Assembly (NCBI GenBank): GCA_022775385.1
Contig: JALFIV010000033.1
Location: forward strand, 81,077-145,076
DNA: 64,000 nt
Direction of reading: 5' to 3'
Source: Clostridiales bacterium
GTDB lineage: Bacteria > Bacillota > Clostridia > Oscillospirales > Butyricicoccaceae
In this document: positions 46,974 to 54,737 of the stretch, piece by piece
Layout of the letters: every line of letters begins with the position of its first letter
Numbering within the stretch: the stretch's first letter is position 1
Position numbers and translations under genes: made by a program
The notes under the pieces: generated by a model
What the model was told of the DNA's origin: nothing
The model's input: the letters and a program-made list of their open reading frames with translations, nothing else
Database searches by the model: none

Positions 46974-48192
46974 AGCTTTTCTCTCCTCTGTCTTGACTTG
47001 CGGGTTATGGTCTCCGGATTTTGGCGGGAAGGGTTTCAAATGCTGTCGCGCTTGCTTCACAACGCCCCGTGCGCGCTGTTCTGGCAGGCATGGGAACGGT
47101 ATGGCATTGTGTCGGCTTGCGCGTGTGGCTGGCTGTCGCCAGATTCTGGCGGGATAGGGAAGGGGACAGACACGGCGGCTCTGCATCCGGCAGGTGGTAC
47201 AGATAGTTCACACATAGTTTCGGTGCAAAAGAAAGCGGTTTCAAATGCTGGCGCACGCGCCTTGCAACGCCCTGTGCGCGCTGTTCGCGTTGCTATGGGA
47301 ACGATATGGCATTGCGTCGGCTTGCGCGTGTGGCTGGCTGTCGCCAGATTCTGGCGGGATAGGGAAGGGGACAGACGCGGCGGCTCTGCATCCGGCAGAC
47401 GGCATGGAATACTTTCACGGTTTTAAGCGCTAAAGTATTCGCGTAAAGAAAACACCCTCGCATTTGTCCTACGTTGCCCTGTATTGCGTGGGAACTATCG
47501 CAATACATCAGGTACGGCAAACGCACGCGCACACGTACGCACGCGCACCGGCGATGGGTTTTGGGAATATTTTGTGCACAAAGTAGGGCGTTCGGTCGTG
47601 GGGAAACGCGGCAGAAACGCCGCGCAAACAGGGGGGGATAGTTCACGGCACCCGCCCCGTGTCTGATCGGGATTGCCGCGTATTTTTTTGCGCTGAATGT
47701 GTGCCTGTTGTCCTGCCTTGCACCGATACAGTTGATTTTCGAACAAGAACATTTGTTCTTAACCTGAGTTATCTTCTGTCCCTGTTCTGCATGGTCAGTA
47801 ACGAGCGAAAGAACCTGATGGTCTGCGCGTCCACTTTGCTTCGGTTCGTTTTGCTGTCTCTGCTCATGCTAGTGTCTTGTCCCTTGGCTCTGATCTCATG
47901 CGTTGTGTCAGAACAATCATGAAGCTGTGTACAGCCGTGCAAGCCCTGCCCACTGACCAGTGACCAGATACACGCCTGCGCTCCCGTCCTGATCTGTGAC
48001 CAGCAGACCGGCAGGCGGGCGGGGTCGCGCGCGTGTGTATATTTTCCGTTCCCTACTTTTCAGTATAAGAACATTTGTACTGTCGGGCAAGATGCTTGGT
48101 GTGATTTCTCACAGCGCGTTACTAAGATATACATTATTCCTAGCCTATTACAAAGCGTTCCGCTTTGTTCCTGTCTCTGTATTTATGTAGGC
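46974..48192. other. 1.2-kb non-coding region between the two Rep-like genes, candidate origin
   Basis: No convincing gene on either strand. It holds a 205-bp-period tandem repeat (47032-47404), a GC-rich hairpin-prone stretch near 47600-47625, a perfect 16-bp palindrome AAGAACATTTGTTCTT (47745-47760) and a partial copy AAGAACATTTGT (48067-48078) inside a CAGTA/TACTG inverted repeat. This is what a rolling-circle origin with iterons could look like, next to the initiator gene. Confidence 0.45.
47032..47404. repeat. 205-bp-period tandem repeat
   Basis: Two copies, about 47032-47199 and 47237-47404, each beginning GGTTTCAAATGCTG and containing a near-identical core from ATGGCATTG through CTGGCTGTCGCCAGATTC to GGGACAGAC. 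The offset is 205 bp. The second half is almost unchanged and the first half has several differences. Confidence 0.85.
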
Positions 48193-48984
48193 TTACAGGC
48201 GCATTCTCCCGCCCGTATCCCTGTATTCTCTGTCTGTCCTGCTTGCCCGCTTTGTCCGTGATCTTTGGCTCTGCGGTTTCAAGGCATACTTACAGTATGC
48301 AAAGATGCCCCACTCATTTCTTATTTCCTCTGATTCAATGATTTCTGCGCCGACTGGCGGGATGATAGAAGCGTTATCATGTACCCATTCACCCGTGATC
48401 TCAGGGCGTACCAGATTGCGTGAACCGCTCCAACGGCGCACACCCGCCGCCGCTGTGTGCCGTTCCTTGGTCAGATAATACACGATGCCTGAGGCAAAGC
48501 GCGCGTCATCCCCGTACTTGTTCAGATATTGAATATCAATATCCGTTCCGAACTCCCACAGTGACCGGACTTCTTCAAAGTCATTGCCGCCTGTCGCGTT
48601 CAACAGCATATGAATATGAAAGCGTCCTTCGCCGTGCTTGTTCTCAATCACGCGGATAAATTTTACTTCCTGTCCGCGCCGCTTGCGTTCCGCTCTCAGC
48701 TTTCGTATAAATCGCTGGAATGCAGAAATAACACCGCGCCGGTCTGGTGGAAGATGGGCGTTATCAAACGACAGTGTGACCATGTAATCCCGTCCCGTGA
48801 AGTTTGCCGCCGCGACATATTCAAATTGCTTATTGCTCTGCTTTGCATTCAGCTTCTTTCGCGCAAGGGAAGATAGCTTCTGCTTTTCGTGCCGCTGTCG
48901 CGGCGTGTCGCTCGGTTCTGGTCGGTTGTATGTCACTACCTCAACCAGTGCGCCCGCCCGCACTGTGCGTCTGTATCGTGCCAA
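48193..48984 (-). CDS. HUH-type rolling-circle replication initiator (ORF2/G2P-like Rep)
   Basis: 263 residues from TTG 48984 with AGGAGG (48992-48997) 7 bases upstream. Motif YMVTLSFDN near residue 68, the metal-binding HUH in GEGRFHIHMLLN (near residue 125), and a later Tyr/Lys region ASGIVYYLTKERH with the probable nicking tyrosine. This is the Rep type of filamentous and micro-phages and related plasmids. It nicks the origin and primes rolling-circle copying. The tail is basic. Confidence 0.85.
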   Translation of the reverse strand: MARYRRTVRAGALVEVVTYNRPEPSDTPRQRHEKQKLSSLARKKLNAKQSNKQFEYVAAANFTGRDYMVTLSFDNAHLPPDRRGVISAFQRFIRKLRAERKRRGQEVKFIRVIENKHGEGRFHIHMLLNATGGNDFEEVRSLWEFGTDIDIQYLNKYGDDARFASGIVYYLTKERHTAAAGVRRWSGSRNLVRPEITGEWVHDNASIIPPVGAEIIESEEIRNEWGIFAYCKYALKPQSQRSRTKRASRTDREYRDTGGRMRL

Positions 48985-49053
48985 TAAAAAGCCTCCTGTT
49001 TTTCATTGCAAATGCCTACGCCCGCCGCAACCACTGCGGCGGGCGTATTTAAC

Positions 49054-49443
49054 TTATAACAGCGTCCACGTTTGAAGCTGTTTCCGTTCCGGTTCTCCTA
49101 ATAGAATGTTATATGTAGTCCACGACGATTGACGCTGCCCGAATACCTCCTGCACTGCGTCGCCTATCTCAATTGGAAGAACAAGAATTGTTTTCCCGTT
49201 CGCTCTGGCGTTTCCGCGTCTGTGATAGCCTTTGATGTACGCATAGCAGTTCTTGATACTCCTATCAAGCCGCTTGCTGTCCTGCATGTCCGCAAGCGGC
49301 TTTCCCTCAGTCTGTTCAATCCGTTCTTTTGCGATACCGTCCAGCTGATTCAAGAACTGTTCCAGCTGTGACGGTTTCATATACGGTTTGCCGGTTGTCA
49401 TATCGACATAGCCGCGCATATACAAGAAATCCTCTAATAGCAT
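49054..49443 (-). CDS. Hypothetical protein of element 1 (129 aa)
   Basis: Not recognised. Soluble, helical in the first half (SQLEQFLNQLDGIAKERIEQ), with the strand NGKTILVLPIEIGD in the second. A consensus AGGAGG site precedes ATG 49443. It is the last gene of a leftward block (50850 to 49054) that leads to the Rep gene. There is no P-loop, so it is not a phage assembly ATPase. Confidence 0.65.
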   Translation of the reverse strand: MLLEDFLYMRGYVDMTTGKPYMKPSQLEQFLNQLDGIAKERIEQTEGKPLADMQDSKRLDRSIKNCYAYIKGYHRRGNARANGKTILVLPIEIGDAVQEVFGQRQSSWTTYNILLGEPERKQLQTWTLL

Positions 49444-49464
49444 TGTTGCTGTCCTCCTGTACTG

Positions 49465-49725
49465 TCATCGGTTTGCGTCCCGATAACCCCGCAAGTACCA
49501 TGTCCAGTGCGCGTGTGTGCCGGTCTTGTCCACAAGGTCATCAAATGACTTGCCGTCTGTCATCGTCACCAGCAGGCATTTTTCGCTTGCTGGAAGCTGG
49601 AAAAGGAAGTCATTCAGCTGTTCCAGTGTCTTTGCCTGTCTGCTGTTCTTTGCGTCCCGATATCCCAATAACCACGACAGTTCATTGATACCACAGCACA
49701 CCTCAACCATATCATGTACTGTCAT
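49465..49725 (-). CDS. Hypothetical protein of element 1 (86 aa)
   Basis: Not recognised. It starts MTVHDMVEVCCGINELSWLL and has a central LLVTMTDGKSFDDLVDK segment. The repeated phrase GYRDAKN/GYRDANR appears in both halves, suggesting an internal duplication. It is soluble and lies 6 bases after the upstream gene's stop, so it is likely co-transcribed. Confidence 0.6.
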   Translation of the reverse strand: MTVHDMVEVCCGINELSWLLGYRDAKNSRQAKTLEQLNDFLFQLPASEKCLLVTMTDGKSFDDLVDKTGTHAHWTWYLRGYRDANR

Positions 49726-49731
49726 CGTCTT

Positions 49732-50019
49732 TTACCCCTTATATCCTGCCTGTGTCATCTTGTCGCCGCTGGAAACAGCCCCCGCCAAAGAGCCGCCGCC
49801 GCTGTGTGTTTTGCGCTTGACCGGCACAAACACAACCGCTTCATGTTCCAGCGTGTCAATGTCCTGCGCCATCTTCTGAACGGTTTCCCTCCATAGTGCC
49901 GCCGCGTCACCGTCGAACATTCCCGCCAGTGCCGCCAGTGCGGTATAGTGTGCGCGCAAATGGCGCGCCGCCATTCTGATTCTGATAGCCGCAGAAATCT
50001 GTCTGTTATGTACATTCAT
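49732..50019 (-). CDS. Hypothetical protein of element 1 (95 aa)
   Basis: Not recognised. Ala/Arg-rich helical N-terminal half (AAIRIRMAARHLRAHYTALA), then an acidic helix and a Gly/Ser-rich C-terminus. It overlaps the neighbour at 50006 by 14 bases, which supports translation of both as part of one operon. Confidence 0.6.
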   Translation of the reverse strand: MNVHNRQISAAIRIRMAARHLRAHYTALAALAGMFDGDAAALWRETVQKMAQDIDTLEHEAVVFVPVKRKTHSGGGSLAGAVSSGDKMTQAGYKG

Positions 50020-50275
50020 TCATATCACCTGCATAAACCTTCGATAATTTGTTGATGTCCTTCTGCATATCATATACAAGCTGGTCATACACAAGGAACG
50101 ATTCCACGAACTTAACCGCCCACAACGGCGTGTCCTGCGGCAGGTTGAACAGGTCAACGCCGCATTCGTACATATGACCACGCATCGTGTTTACGTTATT
50201 GTGCTTCAATTCAACGTCAATCAACGCCGCGTCTGTCCGTGCGAACACCGACTTATAGAAATCTTCTCTTGTCAT
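50006..50275 (-). CDS. Hypothetical protein of element 1 (89 aa)
   Basis: Not recognised. Soluble and mostly helical, with PLWAVKFVESFLVYDQLVYD near the C-terminus. It starts at ATG 50275, 10 bases after the stop of the small membrane protein. Its role is unknown. Confidence 0.6.
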   Translation of the reverse strand: MTREDFYKSVFARTDAALIDVELKHNNVNTMRGHMYECGVDLFNLPQDTPLWAVKFVESFLVYDQLVYDMQKDINKLSKVYAGDMNECT

Positions 50276-50284
50276 CGTGCGCCC

Positions 50285-50404
50285 TCACAGTCCGTATTTT
50301 GCAATGTCTTTGACCAGGAAACCGGCAAAGAATCCTGCTCCGGCACTCCCCGCAATCAGCGCGGCAAGTGCCATGGTTGTGGATATGATTTCAAAAGCAA
50401 TCAT
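50285..50404 (-). CDS. 39-aa single-pass membrane peptide
   Basis: ATG at 50404 with AAGGAG six bases upstream. The peptide is almost wholly one membrane helix (MALAALIAGSAGAGFFAGFL) with a short basic end (VKDIAKYGL). In an element with a filamentous-phage-like Rep it could be a coat-type protein, but it could equally be a holin- or toxin-like peptide. Length and Ala/Gly content are all that can be judged. Confidence 0.55.
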   Translation of the reverse strand: MIAFEIISTTMALAALIAGSAGAGFFAGFLVKDIAKYGL

Positions 50405-50595
50405 GTTTACTCCTTGCTCCGGCGGGCGTGATCTGCTATTATAAATAGTAGATAGACGCCCTTGTGTGTTTGTCGTGTGAATCCCTCTCGGTGCTTTGGT
50501 CGGCGGCTGAGAGGGCTTTTCTTTTGCCTGCGCCCGCCCCTGATCGGACAGGGAAGAAGTACGGCGGCGGGCGCGCCGCGTTGCTCCGTGCCATG

Positions 50596-50850
50596 TCATT
50601 CCTGTACCGGTCTGATCTGACCGTAGCGGTTCGGCTGTGTCATCTGCACGGGATTGGTGAGGAAGTCAAGCAGGTCATAGTAGTTAATCATCTTTCCATG
50701 ACCAACACGAATAGACGGAACAACACCGGACTTTACCAGCCCGCGCACAAAATGCAGTGTTACCCGTGTGTCCGGATCGTCATTCTTGAGCATTTCAACC
50801 GCTTCGGCTGGGTATCTCATCAAAGGAGTGCTTGCTTTTGATTCTGTCAT
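50596..50850 (-). CDS. Small helix-turn-helix/excisionase-like protein
   Basis: 84 residues with an AGGAGG site. The segment VTLHFVRGLVKSGVVPSIRV followed by GHGKMINYYDLLDFL is the winged-helix pattern of Xis/MerR-like DNA-binding proteins. It overlaps the upstream repressor gene by 4 bases. A role as excisionase or early regulator of element 1 is likely but inferred. Confidence 0.65.
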   Translation of the reverse strand: MTESKASTPLMRYPAEAVEMLKNDDPDTRVTLHFVRGLVKSGVVPSIRVGHGKMINYYDLLDFLTNPVQMTQPNRYGQIRPVQE

Positions 50851-51056
50851 GGCTGTACCTCCTGTGTGTCAATAATTTCGGTTACGTCAACGCCGATTGC
50901 TTTTGCGATTTTGCCGATAGTTGAAAGGCTTGCCCTTCCTCTTTTTAAGCAAGTGTCAACTGTCGCACGTGGTATTCCCGCTTTCATTGCTACCTCTTTC
51001 GTATTTAAGCAAGCACGGGCGCACGCTAAATCATATTTTTCCCTAACTATATTCAT
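50847..51056 (-). CDS. XRE-family regulator (Cro-like), leftward
   Basis: 69 residues from ATG 51056 (TTGGAGG six bases upstream; a TTG at 51068 is less likely). A full helix-turn-helix is visible: NTKEVAMKAGIPRATVDTCL then GRASLSTIGKIAKAIGVDV. It is divergent from the second XRE gene at 51190 across a region with repeated operator-like sequences, the standard lysogeny-type switch. Confidence 0.85.
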   Translation of the reverse strand: MNIVREKYDLACARACLNTKEVAMKAGIPRATVDTCLKRGRASLSTIGKIAKAIGVDVTEIIDTQEVQP

Positions 51057-51068
51057 ATTTTCCTCCAA

Positions 51069-51155
51069 ATAAACGCGTTTGCGATATACCTATACTCTCA
51101 TAATAAACGCATTTTCGATATATGTCAACCCCTTTATTCTGCTTGCGTTTGCGTT
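51069..51155. promoter_or_regulatory. Operator repeats between divergent XRE regulators
   Basis: ATAAACGCGTTTGCGATATA (51069-51088) recurs as ATAAACGCATTTTCGATATA (51103-51122), 34 bp apart. GCGTTTGCG appears again near 51146. The first copy holds a perfect palindrome AAACGCGTTT. The spacing of three helical turns suits cooperative binding of repressor dimers. Confidence 0.7.
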
Positions 51156-51189
51156 CATCCTATGTTTTAATAATAGAGTAGGTGAGATT

Positions 51190-51714
51190 ATGGAAAAAAA
51201 CATTCATGATATGATAAGAGAATTCTTGAAAACCGCAAATATAAGCAACCGAAAGTTTGCTAAATTTGCGGGGATTCCTGTTTCTTCTTTTCAGACTATG
51301 CTTGATAGAGAAAGTGAATTAAAGGCTTCGACATACGTTAAAATTTCAAGTGCAATGTATATAATTATGTGTCAGGCACCCGACGTTAGAACAGTTGTCA
51401 ATAATGGCATTATAATTGAAACACCAACAAAAGAGCGTGAACGGCTATTTGAAATATTTGACCTTATCACTGAGTTATCTTTTGATGCCGATGCGAATCA
51501 AAACATAAAGAACAGCGCGATAAATACTACAAAAACAGAAGAATCTATTTATAAGAACGAACCTCTGGAAAATAAAACACTTCTTGCTTTTCACTCTCTT
51601 AATGAAGAAGGACAGAAAGCGGCTGTTGACCAAATCGAACTACTGACGCAAATCCCCAAATATCAAAAACAGATAAAAAAAATCCCGCCCGAAAATGGAC
51701 AGGATGATAATTGA
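51190..51714 (+). CDS. XRE-family repressor, rightward
   Basis: 174 residues from ATG 51190. N-terminal helix-turn-helix (TANISNRKFAKFAGIPVSSF, then ELKASTYVKISSAMY). The C-terminal half is helical (LLAFHSLNEEGQKAAVDQIE), a pattern common in phage repressors without an S24 protease. It is the likely lysogeny-maintenance repressor of element 1. Confidence 0.85.
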   Translation: MEKNIHDMIREFLKTANISNRKFAKFAGIPVSSFQTMLDRESELKASTYVKISSAMYIIMCQAPDVRTVVNNGIIIETPTKERERLFEIFDLITELSFDADANQNIKNSAINTTKTEESIYKNEPLENKTLLAFHSLNEEGQKAAVDQIELLTQIPKYQKQIKKIPPENGQDDN

Positions 51715-51739
51715 CTTTCTTCTCTTGTGCGGTTATACT
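51711..51739 (+). promoter_or_regulatory. Promoter of the antitoxin-type RNA
   Basis: TTGACT (51711-51716), 17-base spacer, TATACT (51734-51739). No gene follows on this strand before the terminator at 51931. Confidence 0.8.
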
Positions 51740-51745
51740 TGAGAT

Positions 51746-51934
51746 AGAAGAAGGGCACTGCTGGTATGCTGTGCGCCCTTGGTGCAGTTTTCTAAAGAAG
51801 AAGTAACCGCTAGTTTTGCAGGCTCGGCGGTCACACAAGAACAGAAAAGAAGGGCACTGCTGACAGTTGTCCCTCACTTATTTTACTTCAAAGAAGTAAC
51901 CGCGAGCGTAGGAACTTGGCGGTTACTTCTTTTT
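51746..51934 (+). ncRNA. Candidate antisense antitoxin RNA
   Basis: About 190 bases from the promoter at 51711 to the terminator at 51891-51934. It contains two imperfect repeats: AGGGCACTGCTG at 51752 and 51851, and AAGAAGTAACCGC at 51798 and 51891. Its 3' end is complementary to the last codons and the 3' untranslated part of the holin-like toxin mRNA from the other strand. This is the txpA/RatA layout, in which the antitoxin pairs with the toxin mRNA's 3' end. Confidence 0.65.
51891..51934 (+). terminator. Terminator of the antitoxin RNA
   Basis: Perfect stem AAGAAGTAACCGC (51891-51903) / GCGGTTACTTCTT (51919-51931) followed by TTT. The right arm includes the toxin's stop codon region on the other strand. 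Confidence 0.9.
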
Positions 51935-52009
51935 ATATATCTGAACAATAAGAGATATAATGCCGATGATGACAAGCGTATATGTAAATAACGCTTCGTA
52001 TGAAACCAT
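51923..52009 (-). CDS. Holin-like type I toxin, 28 aa
   Basis: ATG at 52009-52007, stop TAA at 51925-51923. The peptide begins MVSYEALFTYTLVIIG, has one membrane helix and ends IYKKK. This matches the small 'putative holin-like toxin' family of Firmicutes (TxpA/BsrG type) in start, length and basic tail. A GGGAGGG ribosome site lies just upstream but is held in an inverted repeat with the leader (52010-52058), as in other type I toxin mRNAs. A leftward promoter TTGTAT-N17-TATTGT is at 52117-52145. Confidence 0.8.
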   Translation of the reverse strand: MVSYEALFTYTLVIIGIISLIVQIYKKK

Positions 52010-52058
52010 GGGCAACCCTCCCTTCGTCGACAGACTACGGAGGGTAAAGAAGTTGCCC
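52010..52058 (-). promoter_or_regulatory. 5'-leader hairpin sequestering the toxin ribosome binding site
   Basis: On the plus strand, GGGCAAC (52010-52016) pairs with GTTGCCC (52052-52058) and ACCCTCC (52015-52021) with GGAGGGT (52039-52045). In the leftward mRNA this buries the GGAGGG site directly before the toxin ATG. Confidence 0.7.
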
Positions 52059-52181
52059 TCCATCCGAAAGGTTAGAAGGGCGAACCGCCTACCGTTTTAC
52101 TGGCAGTGCCAACACCACAATATCATACCATTCGACAAAATACAAGCGTCTGTATCACAGAACGGAAAGGGCGGGTGAATC

Positions 52182-53582
52182 ATGGCGTCTTTCAGAAAGC
52201 GCGGCAACAGTTATGAAATCAGGGTGTCCATGGGCTATGATCTGAACAATCATCAGATTATTCGATACCGCACATGGACACCGCCCGCCGGTATGTCTGA
52301 ATCAAAAGCCGCGAAAGAAGTACAGCGTCAAGCGGTTCTGTTTGAAGAAGAATGCAAACGCGGGCGGGTTGTTTCCGGTTCAACAAAGTTTGCTGAATTC
52401 ATTCAAATCTGGTTTGATGACTATGCGTCTGTTCAGCTTCGCCCCACAACGATTCAAGGGTATCGACAACTGTTTAAGCGAATTATTCCTGCTCTTGGTC
52501 ATCTTCGGATGGATCGCATACAGCCGCACCATTTACAGGCGTTCTACAAGAACCTTGCCGAACCAGGCATTAGAGATGATGGGAAACTTCGGTTCAAATG
52601 TGATCTTGACGCAATGCGAAATGAAAAAGGATGGACACAAACGAAACTTTCTGATCTGGCGGGCGTGTCCATTACTACAATCAGACAAATAGCGGCGGGT
52701 AAGAATGTCAGCAAAGAGACTGCGGAAAAGGTTTCCGCCTGCTTTGATGCTTCTGTTGCTGATCTGTTTGAACCGCTTTCAGTTAATGCGGTTCTTTCAT
52801 CCAATTCCATCAGCCATTATCACAAGGCAATTTCTTCTGTGCTCAAAACTGCTGTTCAATGGGGATATATCACAGACAATCCATGCGACAGAATCAGCCC
52901 ACCAAAGGTTGAACGGAAAGAAGCCGCGTATCTGGATGACAAGCAGACACTGGAACTGCTTGATCTGCTGGAAACTATTCCAGATTCAAAATATGATTTC
53001 TATGTCGCTTATACCATGTTATTGTTCACTGGATTGCGCCGGTCTGAATTGCTTGGCTTGCGCTGGCATGATGTTGATTTGAATACTGGCGTTCTGTCCG
53101 TACGTCAAACTGTTAAGTATATAGAGGGAAAAGGCGTCATATTTGATGATACGAAAACCGGTTCTTCTCGTCGTAGCTTCAAAATGCCTGCTGATTTAAT
53201 CCCTCTGCTGAAGAATTATAGGGCTTGGCAGAATGCCCGCCGCCTGCGCATGGGCGACAGGTGGGAAGATAATGGTTTGCTGTTCACCAATGATTTCGGC
53301 GCACCTATGCGCCCCGATACACTGTCCAGCAACTTTCGCCGTCTGATATCCGGCAGTGGACTTCCTGACATTCACCTTCACAGTCTCAGACACACAAACG
53401 CTACGTTGCTGATCGCAAACGGCACGAACGTTCAGACGGTGGCAAAGCGTCTAGGTCATAGTACCTCTAGCACCACAACCCGAATATACGCGCACGCAAT
53501 ACAAGCGGCAGACGCCGCCGCCGCGGATGCTGTCCCGCTATTCCGTACATCACGGGAAAAAAGCAAGGGTGGGGCGGGATAG
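52182..53582 (+). CDS. Tyrosine-type integrase of element 1, with inserted XRE-like domain
   Basis: 466 residues. An arm-binding domain is at 1-55 (ASFRKRGNSYEIRVSMGYD). The core-binding domain starts near 65 and is interrupted at about 138-200 by an XRE-like helix-turn-helix (MRNEKGWTQTKLSDLAGVSI, TIRQIAAGKNVSKETAEKVS). The catalytic domain has Arg in LLFTGLRRSELLGL, HSLRHTNATLL, and GHSTSSTTTRIYAHA with the nucleophile Tyr. It lies 180 bp from the right att repeat. It should integrate the element into tRNA-Pro. The inserted domain may let it bind operator-like DNA and repress itself. Confidence 0.92.
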   Translation: MASFRKRGNSYEIRVSMGYDLNNHQIIRYRTWTPPAGMSESKAAKEVQRQAVLFEEECKRGRVVSGSTKFAEFIQIWFDDYASVQLRPTTIQGYRQLFKRIIPALGHLRMDRIQPHHLQAFYKNLAEPGIRDDGKLRFKCDLDAMRNEKGWTQTKLSDLAGVSITTIRQIAAGKNVSKETAEKVSACFDASVADLFEPLSVNAVLSSNSISHYHKAISSVLKTAVQWGYITDNPCDRISPPKVERKEAAYLDDKQTLELLDLLETIPDSKYDFYVAYTMLLFTGLRRSELLGLRWHDVDLNTGVLSVRQTVKYIEGKGVIFDDTKTGSSRRSFKMPADLIPLLKNYRAWQNARRLRMGDRWEDNGLLFTNDFGAPMRPDTLSSNFRRLISGSGLPDIHLHSLRHTNATLLIANGTNVQTVAKRLGHSTSSTTTRIYAHAIQAADAAAADAVPLFRTSREKSKGGAG

Positions 53583-53594
53583 GTCGCCCTTTGC

Positions 53595-53644
53595 TTGCCA
53601 CTTATTTGCCACTTGTTTGCCATCGTGCCACTTATTTGCCACTT
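53595..53644. other. Right arm-type integrase sites of element 1
   Basis: Five copies of TTGCCACTT or close variants at 53595, 53606, 53617 (partial), 53626 and 53636, about 10-11 bp apart (one helical turn). They start 13 bases after the integrase stop and match the two copies at the left end (45417-45436). Confidence 0.82.
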
Positions 53645-53760
53645 GCGCACTTCATTGTATATGGATTGAAATGTTCTTAAAATAAAATAAACTCTCTATA
53701 CTATGCATTGATTTTCATTATAATATTCCGTTATATCTTGAATCAAACTTATTTCTTGAT

Positions 53761-53849
53761 ACTGGGGGTCAAGAAGCCGTGGGTTCAAGTCCCGCCACTC
53801 GGACCATGTGAAAGCCTGATTTCTTCGGAAATCGGGCTTTTTTGTAACT
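53761..53849. repeat. Middle att repeat: attR of element 1 and attL of element 2
   Basis: 89-bp copy of tRNA-Pro positions from the anticodon loop to CCA plus the terminator hairpin (53812-53843). The tRNA 5' half is absent, so it cannot make a tRNA. The G at 53808 is shared with the third copy at 60154-60191 and differs from the T at the true tRNA (45342), which fits element 1 having brought the T with it. Confidence 0.9.
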
Positions 53850-53853
53850 GTTT

Positions 53854-54697
53854 TTAATTTGTGCCTTCTTTTACGACATTCTGACGACAGAATTTCCGAT
53901 TTAATTCCGCGCGAAATGCTTCTACATCCGGATGTACATAGACAGCGGCAGTGATTTTTAATATCATGATGCCCGAGTAATTTGCTGATCGTATAGATGT
54001 CAACACCCCTACGCATCAGCTGTGAGGCGTAGCTGTGCCGGAGTTCATGCGCGGTACAGCGGTATTCCTCCGGGAACGACAGGAAGAAATGATATACGCG
54101 TCTGGAAAAATGATTGGGTTCTTTGAAGCCGTCTCCGCGCGGAGCAGGGAAGACTTACAGGGATCGCTTCGGCTGACGCTGGATCAGAGCAAGCGTGTCA
54201 GGCATCAGCGGGATAGTCCGATAGCTGTTCCACTTGGGCGGTCTGACTGCAGGACGTCCGTTCTCCGGAGATACGGACCGCTGAACGTGCAGAATCGCAC
54301 GCTCCATGTCGATATCGCCCCACATCAGCCCCGGAAGCTCCCCGCGCCGCAGACCGGTCTCCAGCAGGAATACAATGGCATCGAATGTTCCGGAAGCTTC
54401 TGCTTTAATCTCGTCGATCTGCTGATCGGTAAGTGTTCTGCGCTCTTTCGGCTTTGCCTCTGAGCGCGTCTGCACATACTTGCACGGGTTTTTGTAAATT
54501 AAGTCATTGTCAATAGCCGTATCAAAGATTGCGGACAGCGTGATCCGCAGCTTCTTCAGCAGGGAGGCGGAGCAGCTGGTTTTGCCGGCGAAAAATCCCT
54601 GAATGTCTGCGGGACGGATGTCAGCCAGCTTCCTGCCGACGGTCGCTTTGTATTCGAACCGTCCGTCATTGCGCTGATGCTTCTTTTTCCGTGCCAT
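53854..54697 (-). pseudogene. Tyrosine integrase of element 2, broken
   Basis: Start ATG 54697 after AAAGGAG. The N-terminal arm domain (MARKKKHQRNDGRFEYKATV) runs straight into RKLADIRPADIQGFF, so roughly 60-100 residues of arm and linker are missing in frame. A TAA interrupts the catalytic domain near 54155 (KRSL-stop-VFPAPRGDG). Further on a one-base gain in an A run near 53957-53961 shifts the frame after LLGHHDIK; the true end (ITAAVYVHPDVEAF) continues in the next frame to 53854. HELRHSYASQL is still readable. It sits beside the middle att repeat, the expected place for this element's integrase. Confidence 0.85.
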
Positions 54698-54737
54698 AAA
54701 AACATCTCCTTTATTTACTTTTCGGGTTTGATATAGT

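Noticed and set aside
47293-47922. Frames on both strands between the Rep-like genes
   Set aside because: They lie in tandem repeats and GC-rich non-coding sequence, with no ribosome sites or protein-like composition.
51746-51934. Type III toxin-antitoxin (tandem-repeat RNA with a downstream nuclease)
   Set aside because: No nuclease gene follows; the 28-aa holin-like toxin on the opposite strand explains the RNA as type I.
53595-53644. CRISPR-like short repeats
   Set aside because: The units are 9 bp at one-turn spacing without spacers; they fit integrase arm sites.
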